A DNA stretch of 64,000 nucleotides, from assembly GCF_036370855.1 (NCBI RefSeq), contig NC_088100.1, positions 35,414,563-35,478,562 on the forward strand, given 5' to 3'. The notes beneath the pieces were generated by a model. The model was not told where the DNA came from and did no database searches. It saw nothing but the letters and a program-made list of their open reading frames with translations. Below, one piece after another: positions 51,571-62,158 of the stretch (positions within the stretch are counted from its first letter, which is position 1; each line of letters starts with the position of its first letter). This DNA comes from Dromaius novaehollandiae. Taxonomy: Eukaryota; Chordata; Aves; Casuariiformes; Dromaiidae. Position numbers and translations under genes: made by a program.

Positions 51571-52383
51571 TAGAGAAAAGCATAATGAGACAAGACACAA
51601 ATTACACCAGAATTTAAGCTGCTGCTTAATCTGTCATACAGAATTTTTGTGAGGCAGCTCTTAGTTGCAATAATTAAGGCTTAGGTGAACAGTGCCATGC
51701 CTTAATGATTGCTGTTTCCCTGTTCTGGATCTCTGTCGCTTAAAAATACCCACAATACCATCATATTATGAGAAAATCTCCACTTTGTTGGATATAGCAG
51801 GAGATGGATCTGTGATTTGATGTAGTATGACCATTCTCAGGGTGTCCAGGTTTTTACTTAATTGCAGGGTTAGCATCAGTTTCAGCTGGCATCAGACTTT
51901 AATTCAGATTAGCATCAGATGTTGGATTATAAAAGGTATATTATGTTAAAATTGCATTTGGGACTTTTAAAATCAGCTATTTCTTTTGCATGGAAAAATT
52001 AAGTCTGTGTTTGGGTATTAGACTTTTAAATACTGAATGTGAGGAGTCTTTCTGCTTGTGTGTATAGTTCATACCACCAAGGAAACCTTTAGTTTACAGA
52101 TGTCGATAAAACGGTCGAAAGCCTTGTAAAGCTGCCTCACTTCATAATTTTTAATAATATAATAACCAGTTATGTTAGTAATCAAGATGTTGACAGATAC
52201 TTGTATTTATTTAGGAAAATGAGTCACTACTGCATTGATGAACTTACATTGTCCAATAATAGTTAAATGTTGACATCGACAGAGTAAATACCTAGGGAAA
52301 ATACATACATATAGTTTACTCCTCTAGTTTGCGTTGATTAATAACTTTGCTTGAAATCAAGACTTAACTTGTTCTCATTTCAG

Positions 52384-52477
52384 CTTTGGATAGATCACAA
52401 TCCAAGAGAGATGGAGGTTTTAAAAATAATTGGAGCTTTGATCATGCTGAAGAAAGCGAAGGAGACACAGAGAAAGA
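52384..52477 (+). CDS. SENP6: SENP6 coding exon 2 (residues 18-48)
   Basis: A 94-nt exon between the acceptor 'ctcatttcag' and a GTAAGA donor. With the last base of exon 1 it gives Ala-Leu-Asp-Arg-Ser, then [18 protein letters not shown], then SEGDTEK. The run [15 protein letters not shown] is the diagnostic SENP6 N-terminal block, essentially identical to what I recall of the mammalian protein, and is followed by the acidic ESEGDT stretch. The exon ends two bases into the codon for Asp49. This match plus the phase agreement on both sides is the main evidence for naming the gene. No known domain covers this region. In the family it precedes the SUMO-interacting motifs and the split Ulp1-type catalytic domain, which lie outside the window. 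Confidence 0.93.
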
Positions 52478-55458
52478 GTAAGAATGCTTTTGTCTAGGCT
52501 TTTGAAAGTATAAGTGGCAATGTATAAAGACATACCTTTTAGTAATTTATTAGTAAGCAACAATATATAATACTGTAAAAGCTTCAGTGATTAAGAAAAA
52601 ATATTTTGGAAGAAGTGATTATTTTAACTAGCATTTCCATATAAAAATTGCATTATAATGTAAATTTCATTGTGATCATGGGGTTTACAACATAGGGTGC
52701 AATAAATTTAAGTGTCGTGATTATCTTCAGAGCTACAGTACAAGTCAAAGGAACACAAAAAGTATGTTAACCTGCAAAGAAAGGAAATGGAAAGGCAGAG
52801 TACCGGAACAATTTCAGTTTTTCGTTTTAGTGATGATACTATTCATTACCTCACAGTTATGACTAAGGTATTTCAATAACTGTAGGCCTACATCAAGGGA
52901 AACTGAGCTGAAAAGACTGTAGGTTTTTCTGCCTTGTGTTTATCTCACAGGATAAAGTTAAGGATGACTTTGTTTCCTGATGGTTTATTTCTTTACTTAA
53001 TATGTTTGGATCTCTAGCAAAGTTTAAATCTGATGTGTGTAGTTAGCATAAATACTCTGTCCTTGTAACATTTTATTGTTACTGGTATGTTTTCTCAATC
53101 TTAATGTTGTTCCTTTAAAAATTATTTTTTTTATTTTTTTAGAAATAAATACAGATTTCATGTATGAAGAATGCACAGAAAACTAAGTATTTGAAAAGTC
53201 TGTATTTGAGAACATCCAGTGTCATTAAAATGTTTGACACTGAAGTGGTAACTATTGTAGGACTTGGATTTTTAATTTTATATTAGGTTTATTTGCAGTT
53301 CTCAGATATTTGGAGAGTAAAAGCTGTAAGTTTAAAGAGAATGTTCTTTAGTAAGTAGAAACTGAATCCTGTGGTTAAGTATAAAAATAATTCTTGTATG
53401 GATCTGCAGTTTGACCTCTCTAATAATCTTAGGAGACCATCACAGAGTAACGTGTTTTTAGTAGATATTATTCTGCCAAACACTGTGTGTAGGAGGGAGA
53501 TAGGAAAGTAGTCGTTAAAGCAAAGAGTTCATTGAAGTATGAGGTAAGCATTAAGACCTTTTTTCAAGACAGAACTCTATCAGAAATTAGAACCACTTTT
53601 TAAAGAGTTTTCAAATTAAAGATGTTTTAGTTTCATAAAATTAAACATGCCTTTTTTGTTGGCAAGTTTACATCCATTTCTGGCATATAGTAATATATTT
53701 CAAGTGTAATGGCAGGTTAGGATTGCATTTTACTTGCCCTGAAAAATGAAAATAATACGCATTTGTAAGCGTAGTGATTTGCTGCTTCTAAAAATTTACT
53801 GCTGTTTTCCAACTGTCTGCAGATGATTTAAGAACACAGAATAAGTATAGAGTGGTGATGCTAATAAAAAAAAAATCCTTGAAAAAATGATTATAGGACA
53901 TATGTTTTATATAATGGTATCTGATTTTTAGGAGAGTATTTCTGAGTGGTTGCTCATTCCATTCAATACTATTACAATTTTCCTATAGTAATGTATTGCA
54001 ATTTTATTACCTACTTACATCAGTAATTCTTATTTTATACCTGTGAATTACGTAGACTCTTATGCAGCTTATAGATAAAACAACAGTTGAAAATTCTTGG
54101 GATCTTCAGTTTAACGCAACCCTACCTTTTTTCCTTATCCATTTTCTGATACCATTTCAGACAGTCCCTGTCCGTCCATCTCCCCCCCCCCACCCTGCAC
54201 CCTACCAAACAACTATCTATTTTAAGCTGCCCAAGTATTTATTTTTAGTAACACTTGCTTTTTTTTTGTCTTAATGGCATTTCAAGCTTCATTTTGAGCA
54301 CATCTTTTAAATAATTTGCATATTTTGTTTTTCTGATATATTTTTACTTTGTATAAATATTGAAAAATGTTGACAGATGGGAATCTTTTGAAAATAATCA
54401 GTTTGATAATGAATTGTCCTTCCTTTCTGTCCAAATTTCATTTAATCTTTTTTGCTAAGAGTCTCAACTTCAGTTCATATAATTGTTCCAAAAAAACTTT
54501 GACGCTCCCCGCCCTCCCAAATATTTTGAGTTTGTGGTGCAATCAGTACATTTGAGGGGGATTTTTTTTAGTGTTGTTTTTATTTGCTGTGCTGTGCTGA
54601 TATTTATTAGCAATGCCTGTAACTTACTGCACTTCCGTACAGGGAAAAAAGCTACAAATCTGCAGCAAGTGACCAGATGCGGGTCACGCGTTGCAGCATC
54701 ATAGTGTCTGATCTTAGCATAGCCTTTTGCTCTATTAATTAACATGCAGTGAGGCCCCAAAATAACATTTTGCCACTTAAAGGATTGGCTGTATTTTTAC
54801 GTTAAACCTATGAGGGCTCCATTAATGACTTGGTCAGTTGGTACTTGATAGAAATTTGCTTGCAGCTCATTGGAGTATGATGTCAATCATCGACATAAAT
54901 TTAAGCTTTGAGTTGTTTGTGGTTAATGGTAAAAACATGCTTTGTTCCACAGAGCTTTCTAATTAGCTACTGCAGAGTTCTTATGTTTTTAAACTGTAAA
55001 CAAATAAGTGAATAGAGATAAATAAATAGAATAGTTTTCTGTTCAGTGCCTAAATTTAAATGCATCATTCCTCCTTGGAAAGGACTCTCTGTTTAGTTAA
55101 AAAGTGAAAAATCATGGAGGCTTATCCTGCCCACAGCAGGACCACTGAGCACATTTCAGTAATTTAATATGTTATTGTCTGTTTGTGCATGTGTGGTATA
55201 GTGGAATCGTTTTTCCTATGTCTATATAAATTATATCCTTTAGGCAGGCAAGTGTAATCATGCAATATAAACATTACGCAGTTGCTATGTATTTTGCTGT
55301 CTGAAAAAACAAACTTTTGGTACTGATGCATGTATTTCATGTTCCATAAAATCTAAAAATACTGGTTCTTTAAAAACATCCAATACCCAAATATTTTTCT
55401 AGTCATGTCATCTTACTTGCATCATAAGAGTTGTTCTCGTTCAATATGATTTAGTGGG

Positions 55459-55491
55459 TTTTTTGTTTTTTTTTTTTGTTTTTTTTTTTTT
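55459..55491. repeat. T-rich tract with single G interruptions
   Basis: T-runs of 5 to 13 bases are separated by single G residues. It could be mistaken for a retroposon tail on the minus strand, but no element body is recognisable on the side where one would be expected. Confidence 0.75.
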
Positions 55492-55549
55492 AAGTGTTTT
55501 GCTCCTTTACTGTGCATTACCTTCTCTTCCCTCCCAACCCCTCAAGCAC

Positions 55550-55800
55550 CATTTGTTATAATGGTTGCGGTGTTGTAGTATCTTGAAGCCCTAAAAGAAC
55601 AGGCACTGCACAGGGGCGTATTGAAACTGATCCCGATTTCTGTACAATCTGGAACTGGAGCTATAGAAGGAAAAAGAGTATTAAGAGGTGAAGTGATTTG
55701 TCTAGATTAATACAGTACTGAATGCCAGAGCTGCAAATTTTAACATCCATGGATAGTTTGTAAAGAAGTACGTGTCTCCTCTATGCTCCTGTGTTTGTGA
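55550..55800 (+). repeat. ancient MIR/CORE-type SINE
   Basis: The segment 'aggtgaagtgatttgtctag' followed by 'aatgccagagctgcaaattt' matches the conserved core of MIR-like SINEs (aagtgacttgcccaaggtca, then gcagagctgg). A preceding part ('gaagccctaaaagaacagg', 'gcactgcacaggggcg') and a following part ('gtctcctctatgctcctgtg') match flanking positions in amniote copies. The copy is strongly diverged, so it predates most bird radiations. It lies in sense orientation in SENP6 intron 2. Confidence 0.65.
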
Positions 55801-56233
55801 CACTTTATAACTGGAAATTAGTGAGGATAATAATCCAGACCATTGTTCTTTTTACCATTAAGCACCTAGAACTCTTCAGGTCTATAAATAAAATACAACA
55901 GTGCCAGCGGCTAATTGCTATTAACAAGAATCTTCCATTACTCTTCCCATATCAACACCAACTGCGTGCACGTTCTGATCTAGGGAAGTTTCAGAGTGCA
56001 GTTCTTACTCTCTGACCCAAGAACTTTTTTCTTTTATTTGATGCATGGATATCTGCATCATGTAAGAATAAACTGTAACATGAAGAGAAATCTTGAGCAT
56101 GGACATTTTTAGGACATCAGTTTTGCTCTGAGTGACTGCACTGTATATCAAGAGCTTAAGTCACTATGTATGTTGCAGCCAAATGTTATACCTGCAGCTA
56201 AAAATGTTTCCACCTTCACCTCCATCATTGTCT

Positions 56234-56258
56234 CCCCCCCGCCCCCCCCCCCCCCCCC
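56234..56258. repeat. poly-C tract with one G
   Basis: Seven C, one G, then about seventeen C, ending in an AG dinucleotide. The C-run followed by AG resembles a polypyrimidine-AG acceptor, but no continuing SENP6 frame follows. Confidence 0.8.
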
Positions 56259-57177
56259 AGAAGCTCCAGCTGCTTCCTTAGACCTGCTGGCATAACTCCA
56301 TGTATTGCTATTTAATTTTTTGCCTGAATGATCTTAATTAAAAAAACCCCAAACCTTACAATTAGGAGTTGGCCAGAAGTTGTATCATTTTGTAGCCAAG
56401 TGAAGAGTAACCTTATCAGGGAGGCTGCTGAGCAGGTGAAGAGAGTAGACTGGAAGCAAGAATGTGTTATTCTGATAGCATCTAGATTAGGTTAACGTGT
56501 ATGATTATGGTCTTATTTTTAATATTTAAGATTATTTCAGGATAACTGCCAATTACTGAACAGGATACCCATTCATATTACGAGTATTTTTGGGTGCCTT
56601 CTTTGAGATTATAATATTTGAGGATTACAGATATACAGGTACTAAAGAAATGCATTTTAATGAGCAGTTGAACCAAATTAAATATGCTATTTTATGAAGG
56701 TATACTTTGGCAGTAAGTGATATGTGATAATATTTGATATACAAATTCTCCCCCTGAAGCATTGTGAAATTTGACAATTTTAAATTACATACTTCTGTTT
56801 ATGAACAAAATAATACTATGTTTTGTGGGTTTAATTTTTGATTCCATTTATGCATAAGGTTTTATAGAATGTTTCATAGCAGTGCTGGAGGTTAAACAGT
56901 ATTTTCTATTTTGAATTAATCATATTTTCTTAATTTTGCTTTTTCTGAAGTGATTTGTATGCCTCAAATTTGAGTTAACATGGTTTATCTTGATCACTAT
57001 GTTGCCCACTTTAATGTTTCTGTTGTTTTGGGTGCATGTATGTGATGTATATGTGATACACTTTAAATTAAAGAGGGAAGCAAAAAGAGCCCTACTCTGT
57101 ATAAGTTAAAAATGTTTTGCTGGTGCTCTGTTGCATTACTGCATATCTGCTTTTCTCTCCCACACTTAACTGTCTAG

Positions 57178-57241
57178 TGAGGCAAATCTGCTCAGCATCG
57201 ATGACAGTGATGGGCCCTTCAGTCCAAATGAAGAAAGAAAG
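57178..57241 (+). CDS. SENP6: SENP6 coding exon 3 (residues 49-70)
   Basis: A 64-nt exon bounded by 'ctgtctag' and GTAAGT, a consensus donor. Its first base completes Asp49, and it continues Glu-Ala-Asn-Leu-Leu-Ser-Ile-Asp-Asp-Ser-Asp, then GPFSPNEERK, ending in phase 0. The NLLSIDDSD stretch corresponds to NLLSVDD in mammalian SENP6. The following segment (GPFSPNEERK) differs from what I recall of the mammalian sequence. The acidic, serine-containing stretch next to hydrophobic LLSI could resemble a SUMO-interacting motif, but I do not assign one. Confidence 0.9.
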
Positions 57242-58506
57242 GTAAGTGCTCTATTTATATCTGGTGGAGAAATGTATCTTTAAAGCTTGTTTAGTTCTTA
57301 AACAATGTTGCATAATCATCTGTGCCATACTAAAAATGAAAGTTTGTGGTGTTTGCAACATATGTTCAAGCTATATGCATACCTCTACTGTGTTTGCTGC
57401 TCTGACTTCCAGAGGTCTTGTTTGTGTTGTATTCTGAAAATATCAGCATGAATGACTAGTTTTAAATTTAGACAGTTAGCACTCACACATTTATAGCAAA
57501 AGTATACACATTTAGAAGAAAAATAACATGTTTTATTAAAAAAAATATTTCTCTCATGATTGCTTACTATGAGATTCATAGTTTTGTGGGCATGTATTTA
57601 TTTACTTATAAGAGTGGATACCCAGGCAAGAACTGTGCTTTTTGTGTTTTTTGATGAGTACTGAGGTATCTTATTACTTCAGCAATGCTTCGTAATATTC
57701 TGAAAATATGATTATTTTGTGTTGTGAGATATCCTAGCAAGGAAGGGTATTTATACCAGATTAAAAGGGAGGAAACAATTTGAGAAATTAGACCAGAGTT
57801 ATTTTATGCTTCTTGATTCTGTGGGACAGATGCAAATTTGAGGATTATTATAGGGGATACTTCCATGTTTGCAAGGTGTCCCCTGCCCACACACTTTTTG
57901 TCTCCCTCGCTGCATGTGGGATTTTGAGGCAAAGTGCCTTGTAGTAGCAGCCCTTTTGAAAAGTTATATTGTTTCCTCTGCTCTTCTCATTTTCCATTTG
58001 CCCTAAAGATGCCATTCCCATTACTCTGTCTCTAAAAGGTGACTGGATGCAACTATGGTGTTACAGTATGCCATGGTATGAAGCAGATTAGCTTTGTTAT
58101 TTTTTTAGCATCCATGTTTTTCTGAGAGGCGGCGTAAAGCTTTTTTGGATGTGACGTTATTTTCCAGCATAAATGGTCAGCTTAGACAGAAGGAATGGGA
58201 GGGATCCTAATACATTATGGAAGTCTGCTCTCCAGGAAAGAAAATCGTAGTATATAGGAGAACACTTAAAATTATTCTTAAACAGATATAATTTTAGTTT
58301 GAAGAATGAGCTTTAGAAAAGTTGCTAGGAAGTTGTTAGGACTTCTGTTGAAATTGGCTTTTGAGTAGATTTTATATAAAATTTAGTACAAAAGCAGTCT
58401 GAAAATAAGGCCAATATAATATTTATGTAAATATTTTCCAACTCTTTTCTTTTTCTTTTTAACTTTTGACCAAGTTTTTTAATATATGTGAATTGTGTCA
58501 TTACAG
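57242..58506 (+). other. SENP6: SENP6 intron 3 (1,265 bp)
   Basis: GTAAGT donor; acceptor 'attgtgtcattacag', preceded by a T-rich but purine-interrupted tract. The intron is AT-rich and I see nothing else in it. Confidence 0.85.
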
Positions 58507-58649
58507 TCACTTCGTTGTCGGCCTGGAGCTGTGGGCACCAGTGGTGATTCCATAAAAACATACGCAAGGCGAGGCAAAGCTGGCAGCTTGAGACTTTTTA
58601 AAGGGAACTCAATTGGCCTCAACATGATGGGAAATAGCAAGAAACTGAG
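58507..58649 (+). CDS. SENP6: SENP6 coding exon 4 (residues 71-117)
   Basis: A 143-nt exon from the acceptor 'cattacag' to the donor AG|GTACAG, starting in phase 0 and ending two bases into a codon. It encodes SLRCRPGAVGTSGDSIKTYA, then RRGKAGSLRLFKGNSIGLNM, then MGNSKKL. The motifs KTY-RR-K, LFKGN-IGLNM and KKL align in order with human SENP6 (KTYVRRNK, LKGNPIGLNM, NKKLS). The terminal AG is expected to complete Ser or Arg in the next exon, which is not in the window. The basic stretch (RRGK) is compatible with nuclear localisation, but that is inference. The first part of the exon is clearly less conserved than the second. Confidence 0.93.
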
Positions 58650-59371
58650 GTACAGAATTTAGTCTTACATTTACTTATTTACTTGATCATTGGTATAAAA
58701 CAATGCTATAATAAATGTATACGATGTACAGTATCTTATACCCTGCGTTATCTGCTGGGTATTTAAGGAAGCCTGTACTCTTCTGTACTTCTGAGCAAAG
58801 ATATAGGTCAAGATTGTTAAGACTGTCCTCTTCCAAAATGTTAAATAACACTTACTAATGAAATGCCAAAAGGTTATTAGAATGAATTGAGTTGGAGCAT
58901 TCACTTTCATACCAGTACCCTACCAAGGTCTGCATGTGTCACTGTCTTTCCTCTCTAGATTGCTGTTTAGTAGAGAAATAATTCTGTTTTTCCTGTCAAG
59001 ATTTCCACCTCTCCATGACTGTGGATTGCCAAGGCTAAGTTGGGATGCTTTTTCTCTTTTTCTTACTGCAAGATATCATATGATTTAGGAGTCACTGACT
59101 ACTACTACTATATGCTCTAGAGGCTTTGGCTGCAGCAAATCTCCATGCTTCTAGATCCTTAGATCATAGTTCAAGATTGTCACTTGCATTTGAAGCTTAC
59201 AGGAACAGTGTTTAATATCCAGTGCTGCACCTGCTAGTTATTACTGCTCCTAGATTGTAACGGACTGATTTCTTAATTTAGTTTGTGACAAAAAGCTATA
59301 CGTTTATGTAACTTTTTTCTGGGAAGGTTTCTATATTGCTAAAATGCCATGAATTTGATTCCTTTTTTCAG

Positions 59372-59389
59372 GAAGGAAAAGATCATAAG
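59372..59389 (+). other. candidate 18-nt in-frame microexon in SENP6 intron 4
   Basis: The 18 bases gaaggaaaagatcataag follow an acceptor-like 'ttgattccttttttcag' and precede a GT ('gtagct', a weak donor). Their length is a multiple of three, so inclusion after exon 4 would insert Arg-Lys-Glu-Lys-Ile-Ile without shifting the frame. I recall that human SENP6 isoforms differ by a 7-residue in-frame exon, which makes this worth noting, but I cannot say it is homologous. It may be chance. Confidence 0.2.
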
Positions 59390-59848
59390 GTAGCTGGCGA
59401 TACCTGGATCAGTCTATCAAATACATAGCTGAGCCAGGGAAGTCTTTGTCCTCTTATTTGTGCTGATCAGTAAAGCACTGTTGGTTAGTGGGACTGTATC
59501 ATCAGAGTCCCTTCCGAAAATAAACCCCAGAAGTGTGATGCATGTCCTCTCCTGCGCTCCTGATCTCTGAACGTGATGTACAGAGAATAAATCCAGAATT
59601 TGGTCTGGACCGATCCTTCAACTTGATACAGAGGAGTGAATACAACAGTTGTACTCCATACTTAGCAAAAAATAGAACTTTTCCTGTCTTTATGTTTTAA
59701 TCGTAGTCTGTTCACAGATGTCAATCTATCTTCTGAAATTTCAAAACCTAGATGACACTTTACACACTATTTTAAACAAACGTGGTACATACTGCTCTGA
59801 TTTCATTTTCTGTAGCATGTGTATGGTCTTGAATTCATGTATTTTCTT

Positions 59849-59861
59849 GGGGGGGGGGGGG
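59849..59861. repeat. poly-G tract (13 G)
   Basis: A homopolymer G run in SENP6 intron 4. Confidence 0.8.
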
Positions 59862-60022
59862 AAACTAACTCCCACAGCTCCTGAATTTTTTTCTGTAACT
59901 AATAAAAGAAGGTCAGTCTTTTGAGTTTTTTCTCACTGGGGAGGTGTTTGAATTCTGCTGTTGTAAGGACCATGCAAACAATAGGTTAGCTTATTAGGTG
60001 AACGAAGGATATTCTTATGTGG

Positions 60023-60028
<6 letters not shown>

Positions 60029-60073
<45 letters not shown>
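60029..60073. repeat. uninterrupted (TG)n microsatellite, about 22 units
   Basis: The longest pure dinucleotide tract in the window, in SENP6 intron 4. It is likely polymorphic. Confidence 0.92.
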
Positions 60074-60074
<1 letters not shown>

Positions 60075-61660
60075 CTTAATTTTGGCAAATAACAGTGGAA
60101 CTTCAAGTGATCCGTAAAATTCTGCACTTGTAATAGCTCAAGTTATTGGTATTATAACCAGCGTGCTCTAGTATAGGGAATTGTTTGGGTATGTGTAATG
60201 GATGTTGGAATCTTGTAATTGTAGGATATGAAGAATTGTACACTAGGTGTCTTGAATAAGTTTTACCACATTAACTTATCTGTCATTAACGTTTTACTAC
60301 ATTTACATTTTATTCTGTTTTCAGTAATTAAGTCTTCTGAAGTCTGGAGAGTCATGATTTCTTTTCTAGCTAGATGCTCTAATTGAAGAAAAGCAAGGCA
60401 TGTAAATTTAATCACTCCTGTCCCTTCACTGTTTAAAAATTCACTTTCGCCCTTAGAGTACTGTCGTACAGGGTTTGTTCACATAAACCTAAGCCAAAAT
60501 CACTGCCTGCCCAGTGTCCAGTGTGAGACACAAACTACCCGTTGCATTGTCTCCACACGTGTCTGTGGAGAATGGCCATCTTAAAAAAACAATTTCACTG
60601 AGCTTTTTGGTAAGAGTGCACATATATTTTTTCACCCCATTCCTTTTGTAGGAAACTGGACAATGTTTTGTTTTTTGATATAGACTAATAGAATGTTATT
60701 GGGAACTTAATCTTTTATATACATATAAATGCATTTAATAATGGCAAGATTTTTGTTAGAAGTTAAAAGTTTTGTCTCTGCACAAGTGTCTGTTATTTTT
60801 AAGCACACATAAGCGCTTGAATAAGGAAATAAATAAATCGGTAGCTTGGCAGATGTTGCTAGCTCAGAACACAGATGTGTTTTTCCATTCCATTTTTATT
60901 CTTTATATGTCAGTTAAGAAATCAGCCCTGTACTTCATTGTTTGTCCTTGATTTATGCTATATAAATACATTTTTCTGTTTCATTCTTTAATTTATTTTT
61001 TAGTACACACAACAAATCCATAAGATTATATCCAGGTTCCTGAGTTCCTCCCACCTTCATATTGGCTAGTTTTATGGAATTGTCCATGTTACTTCTATTC
61101 CTTAGAGCTGTCGTCTCAAATGTTAACTTACAAAGATAAAATGCTGTTGCAAAGCTGTCGTGACTTCTTTGCTCTGTTTTAATGGTGAAAAAGCCTGGGC
61201 ATGTGCTTTATATTGTGTTTTGAATACTCCTAACCCTTTGAAATATGTTTCCTGTTAATGCTCTGAAACTAGAATCTTCTTCTGTCTGGCTGCAGGATTT
61301 GTAATGTAATCTAGCCTTGCTACATAATTTTTCTCCCTTTTCTCTTCAAGCAGTCATACTTGACTGCGAATGTGTGTGTTTTTCTAAAGTTCCGGAAAGG
61401 TGTGTAGATTTTGTTTTGTTTTGAAGGTAAATAATTTCTGAGAGTTTTTTTCAGACAGTCGGAGCATTTAGTTCAGACATTTTCTTGCTTGGATTGGACC
61501 TACCTTCCCTTGACAAATACTGCGTTATAAACCTAAAACCTTAAATCATTTATAAAACGGCTACAAAAAGTTAAATCAGTTGCATGTGTGTTATCTCACT
61601 GTAAGGTCACATCTTCTAATTTAAAAGCAGCAGTCCACCTTTGGTCTAGTGTTGAGCTAC

Positions 61661-62158
61661 ATGCTGAATTTAAATGCGAAATATAAATATCTCCTCCTTC
61701 TTAATAAGGAACCATTAACAAAGGAATTTATTGAGGAAGGAGGGATGAGGAATGGGTTCTCAGCTTCTTGGGGAATTCTGAGACTTCGGATTTTTTCATT
61801 GTTCAGAAAAGGCAGAATGGAGGAAGTGAAACTTCCGTTGACTAGTATTTCTGGAAAATGTATTGAATCAGAATTTTTTCACAAACTTTTTTGTAATGTA
61901 GTGCAGTTAAAATTTCCAAGCAGTTTTAAAATCAAAATCTCAACATTGTATTTCCAGAATTTAAAAGCGACTGGCATTATCAACATGCTCTCTGTTGAAA
62001 TCAACATGTTTCTTGGACATTTTAATACAGTATTTGTGTCTCTGCTACAGCAAGAAGCATACAGGGTAATTGTTGGGGTCTGGTGGTTTTTGAAGGAGTA
62101 CCAAAATACTGATCTGTTGGCTAGAAAAGCGTACCTTTTAATCAGCTTTTGCTGCTGA
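61661..62158 (+). other. 165-codon open frame of unknown meaning in SENP6 intron 4
   Basis: The longest ATG-initiated open frame outside the GC island. It begins MLNLNAKYKYLLLLNKEP and ends LARKAYLLISFCC with a TGA. It is rich in Leu, Phe, Lys and Ile, as expected from translating AT-rich intron, and I recognise no domain, signal peptide or transposon motif. There is no evident promoter or splice signal. A chance frame is the leading explanation; a decayed retrocopy is possible. Confidence 0.2.

Larger units (their letters stand above)
35277..52383 (+). other. SENP6: SENP6 intron 1 (about 17.1 kb)
   Basis: The intron runs from GTGCGT to a pyrimidine-rich acceptor ending 'gttctcatttcag'. Its first 500 bases are the GC-rich tail of the CpG island, with many G-runs. 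The rest is AT-rich. It contains three short simple repeats (a C-run and two TG tracts), a palindromic GTAC-rich patch at 44.05 kb and two large CR1 copies, annotated separately. The remaining stretches (about 35.8-46.1, 48.0-50.0 and 51.6-52.4 kb) show no gene. The open frames at 38416-38604 and 38608-38907 match nothing I recognise. Confidence 0.85.
52478..57177 (+). other. SENP6: SENP6 intron 2 (about 4.7 kb)
   Basis: Starts GTAAGA and ends with a CT-rich tract and 'aactgtctag'. It contains a short C-run near 54.18 kb, a T-rich run at 55.46 kb, a MIR-like SINE at about 55.55-55.80 kb and a poly-C block at 56.23 kb. I see no other exon or RNA gene in it. Confidence 0.85.

Noticed and set aside
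56222-56262. Poly-C followed by AG as a possible SENP6 exon acceptor
   Set aside because: Exons 2 and 3 already join in phase with conserved protein across the junction, and the sequence after it carries stops.
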